DNA from: DATLYB01 sp964502525
GTDB taxonomy: Bacteria; Bacteroidota; Bacteroidia; Chitinophagales; CAIOSU01
NCBI GenBank assembly: GCA_964502525.1
Contig: CAZCXH010000140.1
Coordinates: 1 to 13,791, forward strand
Direction: 5' to 3'
Length of the DNA stretch: 13,791 bases
Shown: positions 1-7,421 of the stretch, in pieces
Position numbering within the stretch: the stretch's first letter is position 1
Layout: each line of letters opens with the position of its first letter
Notes under the pieces: generated by a model
Seen by the model: only the letters and a program-made list of their open reading frames with translations
What the model was told of the DNA's origin: nothing
Databases searched by the model: none
Position numbers and translations under genes: made by a program

Positions 1-369
1 GGCATTTTTGAAAAAAACGATGCCGTGGCGTTGTTTTTCGGCATCCCAAGCTGGCTGTTCATGATGTTCGGCATTTTAGATGGCTGCGATTACAAGCTGT
101 ACATCGGCATAGGGATTCTGATTTACGGCATCTGCTACGTGCTGGTTCATGACGGGCTGGTTCACCGAAGGATAAAAGTGTTCAATAATCCTCAGAACTT
201 TTATCTCCTGGGGCTGAAGTTGGGGCACCAGGCACACCACCGGCACGACAACAAGCCGGACTATAAAAAAGAAAACGACATCGTTTGGGGAATGCTTTGG
301 GTTCCGCACCGCTACTTCCGGCAGGCAAAAGAAATTATCAGGCTAAGAAAGGCGGAACAGGCAAGGTAG
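1..369 (+). CDS. crtZ: Beta-carotene hydroxylase-like (CrtZ family), 5' partial
   Basis: The reading frame is open from base 1 to a TAG at 367-369, so the gene begins outside the window; the GTG at 25 is internal. The visible 122 residues contain hydrophobic membrane segments followed by HDGLVHRR and then HQAHH, which are the third and fourth histidine clusters expected of the CrtZ / fatty-acid-hydroxylase superfamily. These histidines bind the di-iron centre that hydroxylates the beta-ionone ring of beta-carotene (to zeaxanthin) in the membrane. The C-terminus is short and basic, as is normal for the family. The rest of a carotenoid operon, if present, would lie to the left. A related sterol-desaturase-type hydroxylase cannot be excluded because the N-terminal histidine motifs are missing from the window. 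Confidence 0.78.
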   Translation, partial: GIFEKNDAVALFFGIPSWLFMMFGILDGCDYKLYIGIGILIYGICYVLVHDGLVHRRIKVFNNPQNFYLLGLKLGHQAHHRHDNKPDYKKENDIVWGMLWVPHRYFRQAKEIIRLRKAEQAR

Positions 370-464
370 CGCTGCCCCGGTCATCACTCAATGGCAATTT
401 CGCTACCGGTAATTCTAAACCTTCTTGAGAATAGAAAAGTCAAATTTTAATTCGTGAAAATTCC

Positions 465-822
465 ATTGAAGTAAAATCCACTTCAAGAGAATCTTATGTT
501 TCAATGACGCCTCACCAGGCTGAAACTGCCGTCACAGAATCTGATAATTATGCGCTGTGCGTTGTTCTTAAAAAAGGGGCAGTCAGCAAGGATAGTATCA
601 GGGAGAACGCAAGGTTCGTAATTGACATCGGTAAAAAGCTGCACAAAAAAGTTGCAGAAGTAATTGGCTTTGAACATACATAGCAAAGCAAAGATTGCAA
701 ATACAAATGAGGACATTGACCTGTTTTATGAAAACGGCTTAGACTACAAATACAAAATCAGTAATAATATCTGGACAAAGGGAAAGGACTTTTCAGGTTT
801 TATTAATGGGAGCAAGAAATAG
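465..822 (+). pseudogene. Remnant of a nuclease-like (DUF3883/restriction-endonuclease-type) domain
   Basis: A frame running from about 465 to a TAG at 681-683 starts with IEVKST, followed by MTPHQAETAV and NYALCVV. The order E-V-K-S-T, then a Thr/Gln/Ala helix, then a YALCVV strand is what the PD-(D/E)XK-like core of DUF3883 (NO VEIN C-terminal) proteins shows. The match continues into another frame (673-822, through NGLDYKYKI and DFSGFI to TAG), so a one-base frameshift lies near 670-680. Upstream of 465 the frame is closed by TGA and TAG with no usable start. The N-terminal part is gone. The assignment to DUF3883 is by recognition of motif order and is moderate; that it is broken coding sequence is clearer. 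Confidence 0.55.
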
Positions 823-837
823 TACATAATTCATTCC

Positions 838-891
838 GCTTCAAGCCGCAAGCTACAAGCTGCAAGTTTTGGCCAGCTTGAGGCTTGAAGC
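838..891. repeat. Long hairpin repeat (GCTTCAAGCC / GGCTTGAAGC)
   Basis: Bases 838-847 pair perfectly with 882-891, and after one mismatch 849-854 pair with 875-880, giving a 17-bp stem with one mismatch around a 20-base loop. The loop itself repeats the CAAGCT word. It lies just after the nuclease remnant and is not followed by a T-run, so it looks like an intergenic palindromic repeat and not a terminator. Confidence 0.6.
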
Positions 892-1059
892 CAGTGGCTT
901 AAAGCTAATACCTGAAAGATATGCACTAAATGATGAACTTATTAATATAAGCTATATCAGCAAAAAATAAAAATTCATGATTGTAAACGGGAATTGAGTT
1001 AGTAAGCGCTGTGGCGTCCCCCTTTTTGAAATCTTATCTTTGACTAAATCTTTGAAAAC
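892..1059. other. AT-rich non-coding stretch with a solitary -7-like box
   Basis: No gene is supported here. A short frame at 910-969 (ending NISYISKK, stop TAA) may be a scrap of a C-terminus. A TATCTTTG box at 1035-1042 matches the Bacteroidota -7 consensus TAnnTTTG and sits 17 bases before the ATG at 1060, but no convincing -33 TTTG is seen at the usual distance. It may be the surviving promoter of the decayed operon that follows. Confidence 0.35.
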
Positions 1060-1249
1060 ATGGCTCCACTCACAACAGGGGGAAAAATAGGAAAACAAAG
1101 AAAGGATTTCCTGATTCAATTATTTAATTTAAGCATGAGCAATTAAAATTCAATCGGATTAGTTACATTACCATTACCAGTGAAGAAAAATCAAACATAA
1201 GAATGCTGGAAGTTCAAATGAAGAAGTTGTTTCACTGATTAAGACATGA
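1060..1249 (+). pseudogene. Remnant of a small protein upstream of the ATPase
   Basis: An ATG at 1060 opens a frame reading MAPLTTGGKIGKQRKDF and stopping at TAA 1144-1146. A second frame (about 1132-1237) gives FNRISYITITSEEKSNIRM, and a third (about 1213-1249) gives NEEVVSLIKT ending in a TGA that overlaps the ATG of the next gene in the form ATGA (1246-1249). Read across two frameshifts this would be a protein of roughly 60 residues translationally coupled to the ATPase. I do not recognise a family, and the reconstruction is inferred from amino-acid-like composition and the ATGA overlap only. Confidence 0.4.
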
Positions 1250-1891
1250 ATGAACATATAAACTATCTTGAGATTGCCAACTACAAATAAGTCAATAATA
1301 TAAAACTGAATTGCAGGCGCATCAATGTATTGATCGGTCAACCCAATGTTGGGAATTCCAATATTCTTGAAGCGATCAACCTGATGTACTTTTCCTGGCT
1401 TTTTACTGAGAATGCGTAAAAATCGAAGGCGATTGAAAAAAAAATTATCGGGCGGACGATGTAAAGAGTCTTTTTCGAGGGTACGATGATAAAAAAATAA
1501 TCGCTATAACGGGATATAAAAATGAATCCTTCAATCTTTCTATTAGAAAAAATAGAAACAATAACTATGATTACAGTTTAGCTGCATTTCCTTATGGGGA
1601 AATGGAACTGTCAAATGATTTCATTCGATTATCTCGGGTGGCGGTGTCACTACAAGTGGCGTGCAACCATATTATTATCGGACTGATGTTGATTTTAATA
1701 ACGAAGGCAATTATACAAATTTAAAGCCACCATATGGCTCAAATCTCATTCATGTTTTAGAAAGTAATGAATATCTCCGATCGCAGTTTGATAAAATATT
1801 TTTAGAGTTCGGCTACAGAATCAAAATTGAAAGGCAAGACGAACGACTTTTAATAATCCAGCCCGACTGCAAAATACTTTTTCGAATTTGA
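1246..1891 (+). pseudogene. AAA/OLD-type ATPase, degraded N-terminal half
   Basis: The frame from ATG 1246 reads as the start of a RecF/SMC/OLD-like ATPase: IEIANYK-type strand, then RINVLIGQPNVGNSNILEAI. In the family the second block is GxPNVGKSN, so the Walker A lysine is replaced by Asn, which should abolish nucleotide binding. An in-frame TAA at 1288-1290 stands where family members have Ser (TCA to TAA would do this), another TAA is at 1417-1419, and a frameshift lies by a run of nine A at 1436-1444. Homologous text continues in other frames (SLFRGYDD around 1463; then 1661-1891 with PPYGSNLIHVLE and FLEFGYRIKIERQDERL). The C-terminal half with Walker B is missing. ATPases of this kind commonly sit in anti-phage or toxin-type loci; the role here is inference. 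Confidence 0.65.
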
Positions 1892-2204
1892 AATAATTGC
1901 TTCGGAAAATAACCTCATACTGAAAAAGCATAAAGAGCGAAAACATTACCTGATTTTGATTTGTCCTGAAATAGAAAAGTGGTTAATGACAGACGCAGTT
2001 TGCGTTAACATTAAACTTTAAGATTATGGCTTGCCTGCCAGTTTGAAAGGCTTTAAGGAATTAACCAAAGCCCAGAGTATTGACATGAATAAGGACTTTT
2101 ACAGGTTTATCAATGCTCTTCTGCAAGAAAAGGCGCCTTCAATAACTACTTTGAAAAAATGGATAGAATTATTCAGAGAAAATAGAATTGATGAACTGAA
2201 TTAA
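1875..2204 (+). pseudogene. C-terminal remnant of a second protein (possible ATPase partner)
   Basis: The frame 1875-2204 ends at TAA 2202-2204 and carries one internal TAA (2019-2021). It reads HYLILICPEIEKWLM, then YGLPASLKGFKEL and a helix-rich tail. The ATPase frame ends in the same place without reaching its own C-terminus, so a deletion appears to have joined the middle of the ATPase to the tail of a neighbouring gene. The PEIEKWLM strand-plus-helix is reminiscent of TOPRIM-like or RloB-like partners encoded next to such ATPases, but I cannot assign it firmly. It could also be the divergent C-terminus of the ATPase. Confidence 0.4.
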
Positions 2205-2359
2205 ACCATCAATAAAAATGAATGAACTCCTGACGAGCTACGCTGTCAGTACGAATTACCAAGGAAACGAGGTCAGTACGCGCCAACCTTCGCTAAAGCT
2301 TCGATGGGCGTGCAATCAATCGAAATGACTTTTGTCATTTCAGCCGCTGTTCCGGATTG

Positions 2360-2367
2360 TAAATTTG
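2360..2367 (+). promoter_or_regulatory. -7-type box before the asparaginase gene
   Basis: TAAATTTG matches the Bacteroidota -7 consensus TAnnTTTG. A TTTG at 2331-2334 is upstream but the 25-base gap is longer than the usual 19-21. A start of transcription near 2374 would leave a leader of about 18 bases to the ATG at 2392, which argues against the upstream TTG start at 2332. Confidence 0.4.
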
Positions 2368-2391
2368 CGGAAACATTTAAAACCAAAAACC

Positions 2392-3468
2392 ATGATTAAG
2401 AACACACTTGCAATTTTATTGATTGTCGCGCTGGGGGCATTTCGCTTTCCCGGAGCGCAGGAGACCACCGCCACCACGGCACCGGCTACATTGCCCAATA
2501 TCGTGATTCTCGCCACGGGCGGCACGATTGCAGGCTCTGCGGCTACGGGAACGCAGGCAGGCTACACTTCGGGACAGACGAACATTGATGTGATGATTGA
2601 AGCCGTGCCGGGCATCGAAAAACTCGCCAACATCAAAGGTGAACAAATCAGCAATATTGGCTCGCAAGACATGTCTTTTGAAATCTGGATTAAGCTTTTG
2701 AAGCGCATCAACGAACTGCTTAAATCGAAAGATTGTGATGGCATCGTGATTACGCACGGCACCGACACGATGGAAGAAACGGCTTACTTCCTGAACCTGA
2801 CGGTGAACAGCGACAAGCCGGTGGTGATGGTCGGCTCGATGCGCCCGTCAACGGCAGTGAGCGCTGACGGTCCGCTGAATCTGTACAATGGGGTGGCGCT
2901 GGCGGCAAACCCAGCAGCGAAAGGACGCGGTGTGCTGGTGACGCTCAACGATGACATTCATGGCGCGCAGGCGATAACGAAAACGAGCACCACCGATGTG
3001 CAGACATTCATGTCAATCGGGAAGGGGCTTGTCGGAACCATCAATTATGGTGTTGCGGAATTTTTCCGCGTTCCTGACAAGAAGCACACCACGGGCAGCG
3101 AATTTGCAGGGATTGAAATCACCGCGTTCCCGCGCGTTGACATCATCTACGGTTGCGCTGACATGCCGGCTGATTTGATTTCCGGCAGCAAAGCGAAAGG
3201 CATTGTGCTGGCAGGCATGGGCAACGGCAACGTGAATGCCGCCTCGCTCGAAGCCGCAAAAGGACTTGCCTCGAAGGGCGTGTTCGTGGTGCGCAGCTCG
3301 CGCGTTCCCACCGGCTCCACCGGCAGAAACGTGGAAGTGAGTGACGACAAGATGGGCTTTGTCGCCTCCACATCGCTTAACCCTCAGAAGTCGCGCATCC
3401 TGCTGATGCTCTGCATGCTGAAAGGAAAGTCGGTGGCGGATATACAGACGGCTTTTAATGAATATTAA
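2392..3468 (+). CDS. ansB: Type II (periplasmic) L-asparaginase
   Basis: This 358-residue protein hydrolyses L-asparagine to aspartate and ammonia, normally as a periplasmic tetramer. A signal peptide covers residues 1-22 (basic MIKN, hydrophobic stretch, then FPGA before QE). The catalytic set of the family is complete: ATGGTIAG with nucleophile Thr42, Tyr58 in the flexible-loop GYTSG, Ser91 in NIGSQDM, THGTDTMEETAYFL with Thr124-Asp125, and Lys197 in the ITKT segment. MVGSMRP and SADGPLNLYN are also typical. I chose ATG 2392 because it gives a proper signal peptide, whereas the TTG at 2332 would add 20 residues ahead of it. The porin gene follows 109 bases later on the same strand, separated by a hairpin repeat. 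Confidence 0.95.
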   Translation: MIKNTLAILLIVALGAFRFPGAQETTATTAPATLPNIVILATGGTIAGSAATGTQAGYTSGQTNIDVMIEAVPGIEKLANIKGEQISNIGSQDMSFEIWIKLLKRINELLKSKDCDGIVITHGTDTMEETAYFLNLTVNSDKPVVMVGSMRPSTAVSADGPLNLYNGVALAANPAAKGRGVLVTLNDDIHGAQAITKTSTTDVQTFMSIGKGLVGTINYGVAEFFRVPDKKHTTGSEFAGIEITAFPRVDIIYGCADMPADLISGSKAKGIVLAGMGNGNVNAASLEAAKGLASKGVFVVRSSRVPTGSTGRNVEVSDDKMGFVASTSLNPQKSRILLMLCMLKGKSVADIQTAFNEY

Positions 3469-3475
3469 TGATTGC

Positions 3476-3548
3476 AGTTTACGGTTTACGTGTTTACGGT
3501 TTACTGTTTTCTACAACCGGAAACCGTAAACGTGTAAACATGTAAACC
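3476..3548. repeat. GTTTAC-family inverted repeat
   Basis: Three direct copies of GTTTACG-like words at 3477-3503 face their complement at 3521-3548 (AAACCGTAAACG then TGTAAACATGTAAACC), making an imperfect stem of about 27 bp around an 18-base loop. A related copy is at 7229-7306. It separates the asparaginase and porin genes, has no T-run, and is better explained as a dispersed intergenic palindrome than as a terminator, although it might attenuate or stabilise a joint transcript. Confidence 0.7.
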
Positions 3549-3577
3549 TTAATAATCTCACAAAAAAATCTTTACTT

Positions 3578-4774
3578 ATGAAAACCCAAAAACTGCCTTT
3601 CATGAAAGGCAAATGGATTATTATGCTTTTGTTTTTTCCCGCTGCGCTTTTTGCCCAGGTGCAGGAACGCCAGGTGGGCGATACCACTTATTACAAAACA
3701 CTGATTCCCGAAGACAAGCAGTGGCTGCTGAAAAATGTGAGCTTCATCGCCAACACGCGCTTTGCGCTGCGCAATGAATTCATGGACGGGACGTACACGG
3801 GCACACGCTTCAACATGGAGCAGTTCCGCGTGGAGTTCCGCGGACAGGTGCACAAGAAAGTGTATTTCCGCTTCCGCAACCGCTTCACCAGAACGCAGGA
3901 CCCGCAATCGGTTGACAACCTCAGCCATTCCGTTGACCTCGCCATGGTGCGCGTGGACGCAACGGACAAGTGGAGCATTTCCGCAGGTAAACTGTGCGCT
4001 GACTGGGGCGGCTACGAATTTGACCTCAACCCGATTGACGTCTATCAGTATTCCGACATCATTGACTATGCGGATAACTTCCTTGCGGGTGTGGGCGTGA
4101 GCTACAAGCTGACACCCAACCACCAGTTCACGCTGCAGGTGCTGAACTCGAGGACAAAAACATTCAGCGAGCTTTACGGCAACGTACCCAACATCACCCC
4201 GTCAAAAGCGCCCCTGGCATACGTGGTGAACTGGCGCGGAAATTTTGGCAAGGGGAAGTACAAGCCGATTTGGTCTTATTCATTGTTCACGGAAGCGGAA
4301 GGCACGTTCATGCACTACGTCACGCTGGGCAACCAGTTTCAGTTTGGAAAGTTCACGCTGCAATATGACCTGAACCTCTACTTTGAGGACCTCGACCGCA
4401 CGGGCATTGTGAGCGAAAATATTCCGGACACGCTGTACGGCTACCGTGTGCAGAACACGCGCTACATCGGCAACTGGCTGCACCTGTATTACCGCGTGAA
4501 TGACCACATCAACATCGCGTTTGTAGGCATGGTGGAGTTGGAAGACTGGATGGACGCTCCGGGAACTGAGGACAGGCTGCGCGTTGCGTGGGGCTATATC
4601 CCGACATTTGAATATTATCCGTTCAAAGATTTCAACCTGCGTTTCTATGTGAACTGGGTGGGCAGGATTTACAACTACTCCGATGGCGCAGCGCAGAATC
4701 CCGCCCTGGGCGTGAGCGATTACACCACGGGAAGATTTGCAATCGGCATGGTGACACCGCTGGCGGTGTTCTGA
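3578..4774 (+). CDS. Outer-membrane porin, OprO/OprP-like
   Basis: A 398-residue predicted beta-barrel. The N-terminus carries a signal peptide ending PAALFA before QVQ. The mature part alternates polar and hydrophobic residues with many aromatic girdle positions (FRVEFRGQV, KKVYFRFRNRF, SISAGKLCADWGGYE, FTLQYDLNLYF, FNLRFYVNWVG). The early strands plus the GK...WGGYE loop are the pattern of phosphate-selective porin O/P relatives in Bacteroidota. Porins of this type are found beside periplasmic asparaginase and C4-dicarboxylate transporter genes in some Bacteroidota, so a role in admitting asparagine or aspartate is a reasonable inference; phosphate specificity is not indicated. The start at 3578 follows an A-rich leader; an in-frame ATG at 3602 would also keep the signal peptide. 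The chain ends in LAVF, a terminal aromatic as expected for barrel insertion. Confidence 0.85.
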   Translation: MKTQKLPFMKGKWIIMLLFFPAALFAQVQERQVGDTTYYKTLIPEDKQWLLKNVSFIANTRFALRNEFMDGTYTGTRFNMEQFRVEFRGQVHKKVYFRFRNRFTRTQDPQSVDNLSHSVDLAMVRVDATDKWSISAGKLCADWGGYEFDLNPIDVYQYSDIIDYADNFLAGVGVSYKLTPNHQFTLQVLNSRTKTFSELYGNVPNITPSKAPLAYVVNWRGNFGKGKYKPIWSYSLFTEAEGTFMHYVTLGNQFQFGKFTLQYDLNLYFEDLDRTGIVSENIPDTLYGYRVQNTRYIGNWLHLYYRVNDHINIAFVGMVELEDWMDAPGTEDRLRVAWGYIPTFEYYPFKDFNLRFYVNWVGRIYNYSDGAAQNPALGVSDYTTGRFAIGMVTPLAVF

Positions 4775-4790
4775 GCGAGTAACTATTCAT

Positions 4791-4842
4791 AAACAAACCG
4801 GATGAGAACAGTGAACTGCTGCTTTTGTCCGGTTTGTTTTTT
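4791..4842 (+). terminator. Intrinsic terminator after the porin gene
   Basis: AAACAAACCGGA at 4791-4802 pairs with TCCGGTTTGTTT at 4828-4839 and runs straight into a T-tract. It is 17 bases after the porin stop and closes the asparaginase-porin unit. Confidence 0.85.
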
Positions 4843-4890
4843 TCTTATAAATAATGCTTGCCTTCTCATATATCTTTACCTCTCTGATAA

Positions 4891-5934
4891 ATGCTTTATA
4901 GCTTGATAAGCCGGTTGACATCAGTCGCTTTATTACTCTCTTTTACCTTTTTCGCTTTCGCCCAGAAAACCGACCTGCTCGTGCTCAAAAACGGAAATCA
5001 CATCAATGGTGAGGTGAAAAAGCTAGTGTATGGCGTGCTCTCATTCGACACCGATGATGCGGGCTTGCTCTCCGTGAAGTGGAAAGACGTGATGAAACTC
5101 AAGTCGTCCGCTTCTTTTGAGTTGACCAATAAGGAAACGGAGGTGTCCTTCGGCTCGCTCGACACCACCACCAAAGTGCGCGAAATCAAGCTCATCATCA
5201 ACGGTGAATCAAAAATCATCCCGATGGATGAGCTTGTCCGCATCATCCCCGTCAAGGGCACTTTCCTCTCGCGCATTGACGGCAGCATCAATGCGGGCGT
5301 CAATTACTCCAAGGGCAGCGATGTGCTCAAGTATAATTTTGGTGCCAATGTCAGTTACCGCGCCCTCCGCGACCTGGTGAAGCTGTCCGGCTATTCCGAA
5401 ATCACGCGCCAGCAATTCACTTCGGATACAACAGACATTACGAAGAAGCAAAATGCGGAGTTGAGTTACGCACGCTATTTCAATAAGCGGTGGTTCGTCT
5501 CCCCGTTCGCTGGCGTTGAACAAAACACCGAGTTGGGTCTTGATGCCCGTATTTACCTCGGTGCGGGCGGTGGTAAAGATGTCGTTTACACTAACCTTCA
5601 TGCCCTCAACATGCTGGGCGGCTTCGTGGGCAACAGGGAATATGCTGCAAGCGGAGGCAGCACAAGCAATATGGAAGGAGTGATAGCTGTTGGCTATAGA
5701 ATTTATAAATACACGATGCCCAAGGTCATTCTCACCACCACCGTTGACAATTACTACAGTCTCAACAACCCGGGCAGAATAAGGCTCAACGCCAACATCC
5801 GAGTTGACTTTGAACTCATTGATGATTTCACCATCGGCATCTCCAACTATCACGACTATGACAACGAGCCTGCTTCCGAAGGCGCCTCAACGTATGACTG
5901 GGGGATTAATACTACGATAGGATATACGTTTTGA
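4891..5934 (+). CDS. DUF481 outer-membrane beta-barrel protein
   Basis: A 347-residue exported protein. Residues 1-24 form a signal peptide (hydrophobic core, FAFA before QK). Residues about 28-120 look like a small beta domain (LVLKNGNHINGEVKKL, IIPMDELVRI) like the N-terminal region often preceding DUF481. Residues 125-347 are alternating beta strands: GSINAGVNYSKGSD, KLSGYSEITRQ, NAELSYARYF, WFVSPFAGVEQNTELGLD, ARIYLGAGGG, then the closing GINTTIGYTF with the terminal Phe of outer-membrane barrels. The WFVSPFAGVE...NTELGLD block is the DUF481 hallmark. The family is linked to envelope or salt stress only loosely; no substrate can be given. A TATCTTTA box at 4871-4878, 12 bases before the ATG, may be its -7 element. 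Confidence 0.88.
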   Translation: MLYSLISRLTSVALLLSFTFFAFAQKTDLLVLKNGNHINGEVKKLVYGVLSFDTDDAGLLSVKWKDVMKLKSSASFELTNKETEVSFGSLDTTTKVREIKLIINGESKIIPMDELVRIIPVKGTFLSRIDGSINAGVNYSKGSDVLKYNFGANVSYRALRDLVKLSGYSEITRQQFTSDTTDITKKQNAELSYARYFNKRWFVSPFAGVEQNTELGLDARIYLGAGGGKDVVYTNLHALNMLGGFVGNREYAASGGSTSNMEGVIAVGYRIYKYTMPKVILTTTVDNYYSLNNPGRIRLNANIRVDFELIDDFTIGISNYHDYDNEPASEGASTYDWGINTTIGYTF

Positions 5935-6009
5935 AAACAATGAGTGAAAGGGAAATCACCTCCTTAAACTGTTGACCGTTCATCAATGAAAGATGAGTCC
6001 GCTCTGAAA

Positions 6010-6091
6010 AGTCATCGGATGAATGTTCTATAAAAATCATGCGATGTGTAACTGTTTCTATATCGTCCTATTAGCAATTCATCCGATGACT
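6010..6091. repeat. Perfect 15-bp inverted repeat
   Basis: AGTCATCGGATGAAT at 6010-6024 is exactly complementary to ATTCATCCGATGACT at 6077-6091, with 52 AT-rich bases between. It lies between the convergent DUF481 and DUF4239 genes. No T-run follows on either strand at the right place, and no other copy is seen in the window. Confidence 0.75.
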
Positions 6092-6126
6092 AATACTGGT
6101 TTATCGGAGGAACTCAAAAATGTTTG

Positions 6127-6900
6127 TCAAAACATCCCCCTCAAATCCACAATGGATTGATTCACCTCCTCGAGCGTAATCGTTCCCCTGCGCGGTCGGT
6201 CAATGTCAATGATGAGGTGAACTACCGCACACACAAGCAACACAACCCCAACGACACCGAGCCAGTCCATCCTCTTTTTTGCGGATAATGTGTAGCCTAA
6301 TTGCAAAGCGCAGATGCAGATGAGGACGAACAGCAGGTAGAGCACCGCCTCGGGCACTTTGGCAACCGTCATGCGCCAGCGCGTGTTCGTGATGTCAATC
6401 ATGGCGTTGAGCGCTGGAACCATCTGCATGGTAGCCGGGATGCTTACGGCAGGGTTGGTTGAATTTTGCGCGGCACGTTCCCATATCCGTTGCCCTATTA
6501 TTTCCGTTTCACGTTTGGCGGCAAACATTTTATCCGAGTCTGTCCCCGCTTCAAAGTAAGCGATGCGCGCTTCCACATATTGCCTGAAATCAGCGCGGAA
6601 CTGCTGGCGGATGTCTTCGGGATAGAGGTCAGCGCGCAGGATGGCCGTGCCGATGTCGTTTGACTCCTGAATATGGATGTCAATTCTTTTTTCATACCGC
6701 GTCAGCGACATGCCGAAGGTGAATGCAAGCATCAGCCCGAGGATGGCAAACAGCGAAGCAAGCACGTTTCCATCTTTCTCACGTTCCCCAAAAAATTTCA
6801 CGCCCACCTGCCGCCCGATGATGACAAAAAGCAGCATGATAACAAACAGCATGAGCGCCAACTCCCATGCTTCATGGCGAAGGATGAACGAGATTTTCAT
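6127..6900 (-). CDS. DUF4239 (bestrophin-like) integral membrane protein
   Basis: This 257-residue protein has two N-terminal membrane helices (about 13-29 and 46-64), a central soluble, charge-rich helical region (about 68-180, starting SLTRYEKRIDIHIQESNDIGTA), and two C-terminal helices (about 183-204 and 211-233). That 2+2 arrangement with a long helical middle, LGLMLAFTFGMSL near helix 2 and RRG...LEEVNQSI at the end is the DUF4239 pattern, a family described as bestrophin-like. An anion-channel function is suggested by the family name only. It is convergent with the DUF481 gene and stands alone. The ATG at 6898-6900 gives a short cytoplasmic N-terminus and no better start lies upstream. 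Confidence 0.85.
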   Translation of the reverse strand: MKISFILRHEAWELALMLFVIMLLFVIIGRQVGVKFFGEREKDGNVLASLFAILGLMLAFTFGMSLTRYEKRIDIHIQESNDIGTAILRADLYPEDIRQQFRADFRQYVEARIAYFEAGTDSDKMFAAKRETEIIGQRIWERAAQNSTNPAVSIPATMQMVPALNAMIDITNTRWRMTVAKVPEAVLYLLFVLICICALQLGYTLSAKKRMDWLGVVGVVLLVCAVVHLIIDIDRPRRGTITLEEVNQSIVDLRGMF

Positions 6901-7029
6901 AGTGTAGGATTTTGCCCTGCAATTTGAGGAAAATTCCTTTCATTTCTCAATGGATAACAATCATCATCATCAAAGGTTCGAAGGTCATAGGGTGTCCTTA
7001 TGACAAATTCCAGACGTGTCATTTTTCCG

Positions 7030-7193
7030 AGCACCCACCCCACCCTACAAGAATCCAAGGAGGGAAATAATGAACACATTACAAATCTTGAAGGAAGAAG
7101 CAATCGAAACAAACCAACATATTATTTTTTTAACAACAGCCGGCTTTAGCGTGAGGGATTCCCCTCCTTGGAGGGGAGTGAGGGGTGGGTGCT
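7030..7193. mobile_element. MITE-like element with terminal inverted repeats
   Basis: AGCACCCACCCC at 7030-7041 is perfectly inverted as GGGGTGGGTGCT at 7182-7193, and inside it CCAAGGAGGG at 7055-7064 is inverted as CCCTCCTTGG at 7162-7171. The enclosed 97 bases are AT-rich. No transposase is encoded. Short GC-rich ends around an AT-rich core and 164-bp length fit a non-autonomous element or a Bacteroidota intergenic repeat; target-site duplications are not obvious. Confidence 0.5.
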
Positions 7194-7228
7194 ATCGCAA
7201 CGTCAAGCCTATTTTGCCGGTTTCTTTC

Positions 7229-7306
7229 GTTTCCTGTCTACGGTTTACACGTTTACGATTTGTGTAAACAGACTAACGGACACAGGAAACATGTAAACCG
7301 TTAACC
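7229..7306. repeat. Second GTTTAC-family inverted repeat
   Basis: CGGTTTACACGTTT at 7241-7254 pairs with AAACATGTAAACCG at 7287-7300 with one mismatch, and TTTCCTGT at 7230-7237 with ACAGGAAA at 7282-7289 gives an alternative pairing. The words match the element at 3476-3548, so the two are members of one dispersed family. Confidence 0.6.
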
Positions 7307-7390
7307 TTTTACCTGACATAAAGCACTTGACGCTGCACCAGGAGCCAAGCAAAAAAGTGTCGTACACCCGGGTCACAGGTCATCCTGCTA

Positions 7391-7421
7391 TTTTAGTGCT
7401 CAAAAGAAATCACTACCTTAG
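7391..7421 (+). promoter_or_regulatory. Possible promoter of the SHOCT-domain gene
   Basis: TTTTAG at 7391 and TACCTTAG at 7414-7421 are separated by 17 bases and end 20 bases before the ATG. The -7 box departs from TAnnTTTG at one position, the same TTAG variant seen before the DUF433 gene. Confidence 0.25.

Noticed and set aside
2332..2391. TTG-started N-terminal extension of the asparaginase
   Set aside because: It would bury the signal peptide 20 residues inside and would start upstream of the likely -7 box.
3572..4123. Minus-strand frame of 183 codons opposite the porin gene
   Set aside because: Shadow of the porin reading frame; composition rich in Val/His/Ala from codon complement, no family features.
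5209..5853. Long minus-strand frame (214 codons) opposite the DUF481 gene
   Set aside because: Fully antisense to a convincing barrel gene, and its translation lacks domain character.
7070..7267. 65-codon frame with an AAGGAGG five bases before its ATG
   Set aside because: It begins inside one end of the MITE-like element, reads through the other end and into the GTTTAC repeat, and has no protein-like domain.
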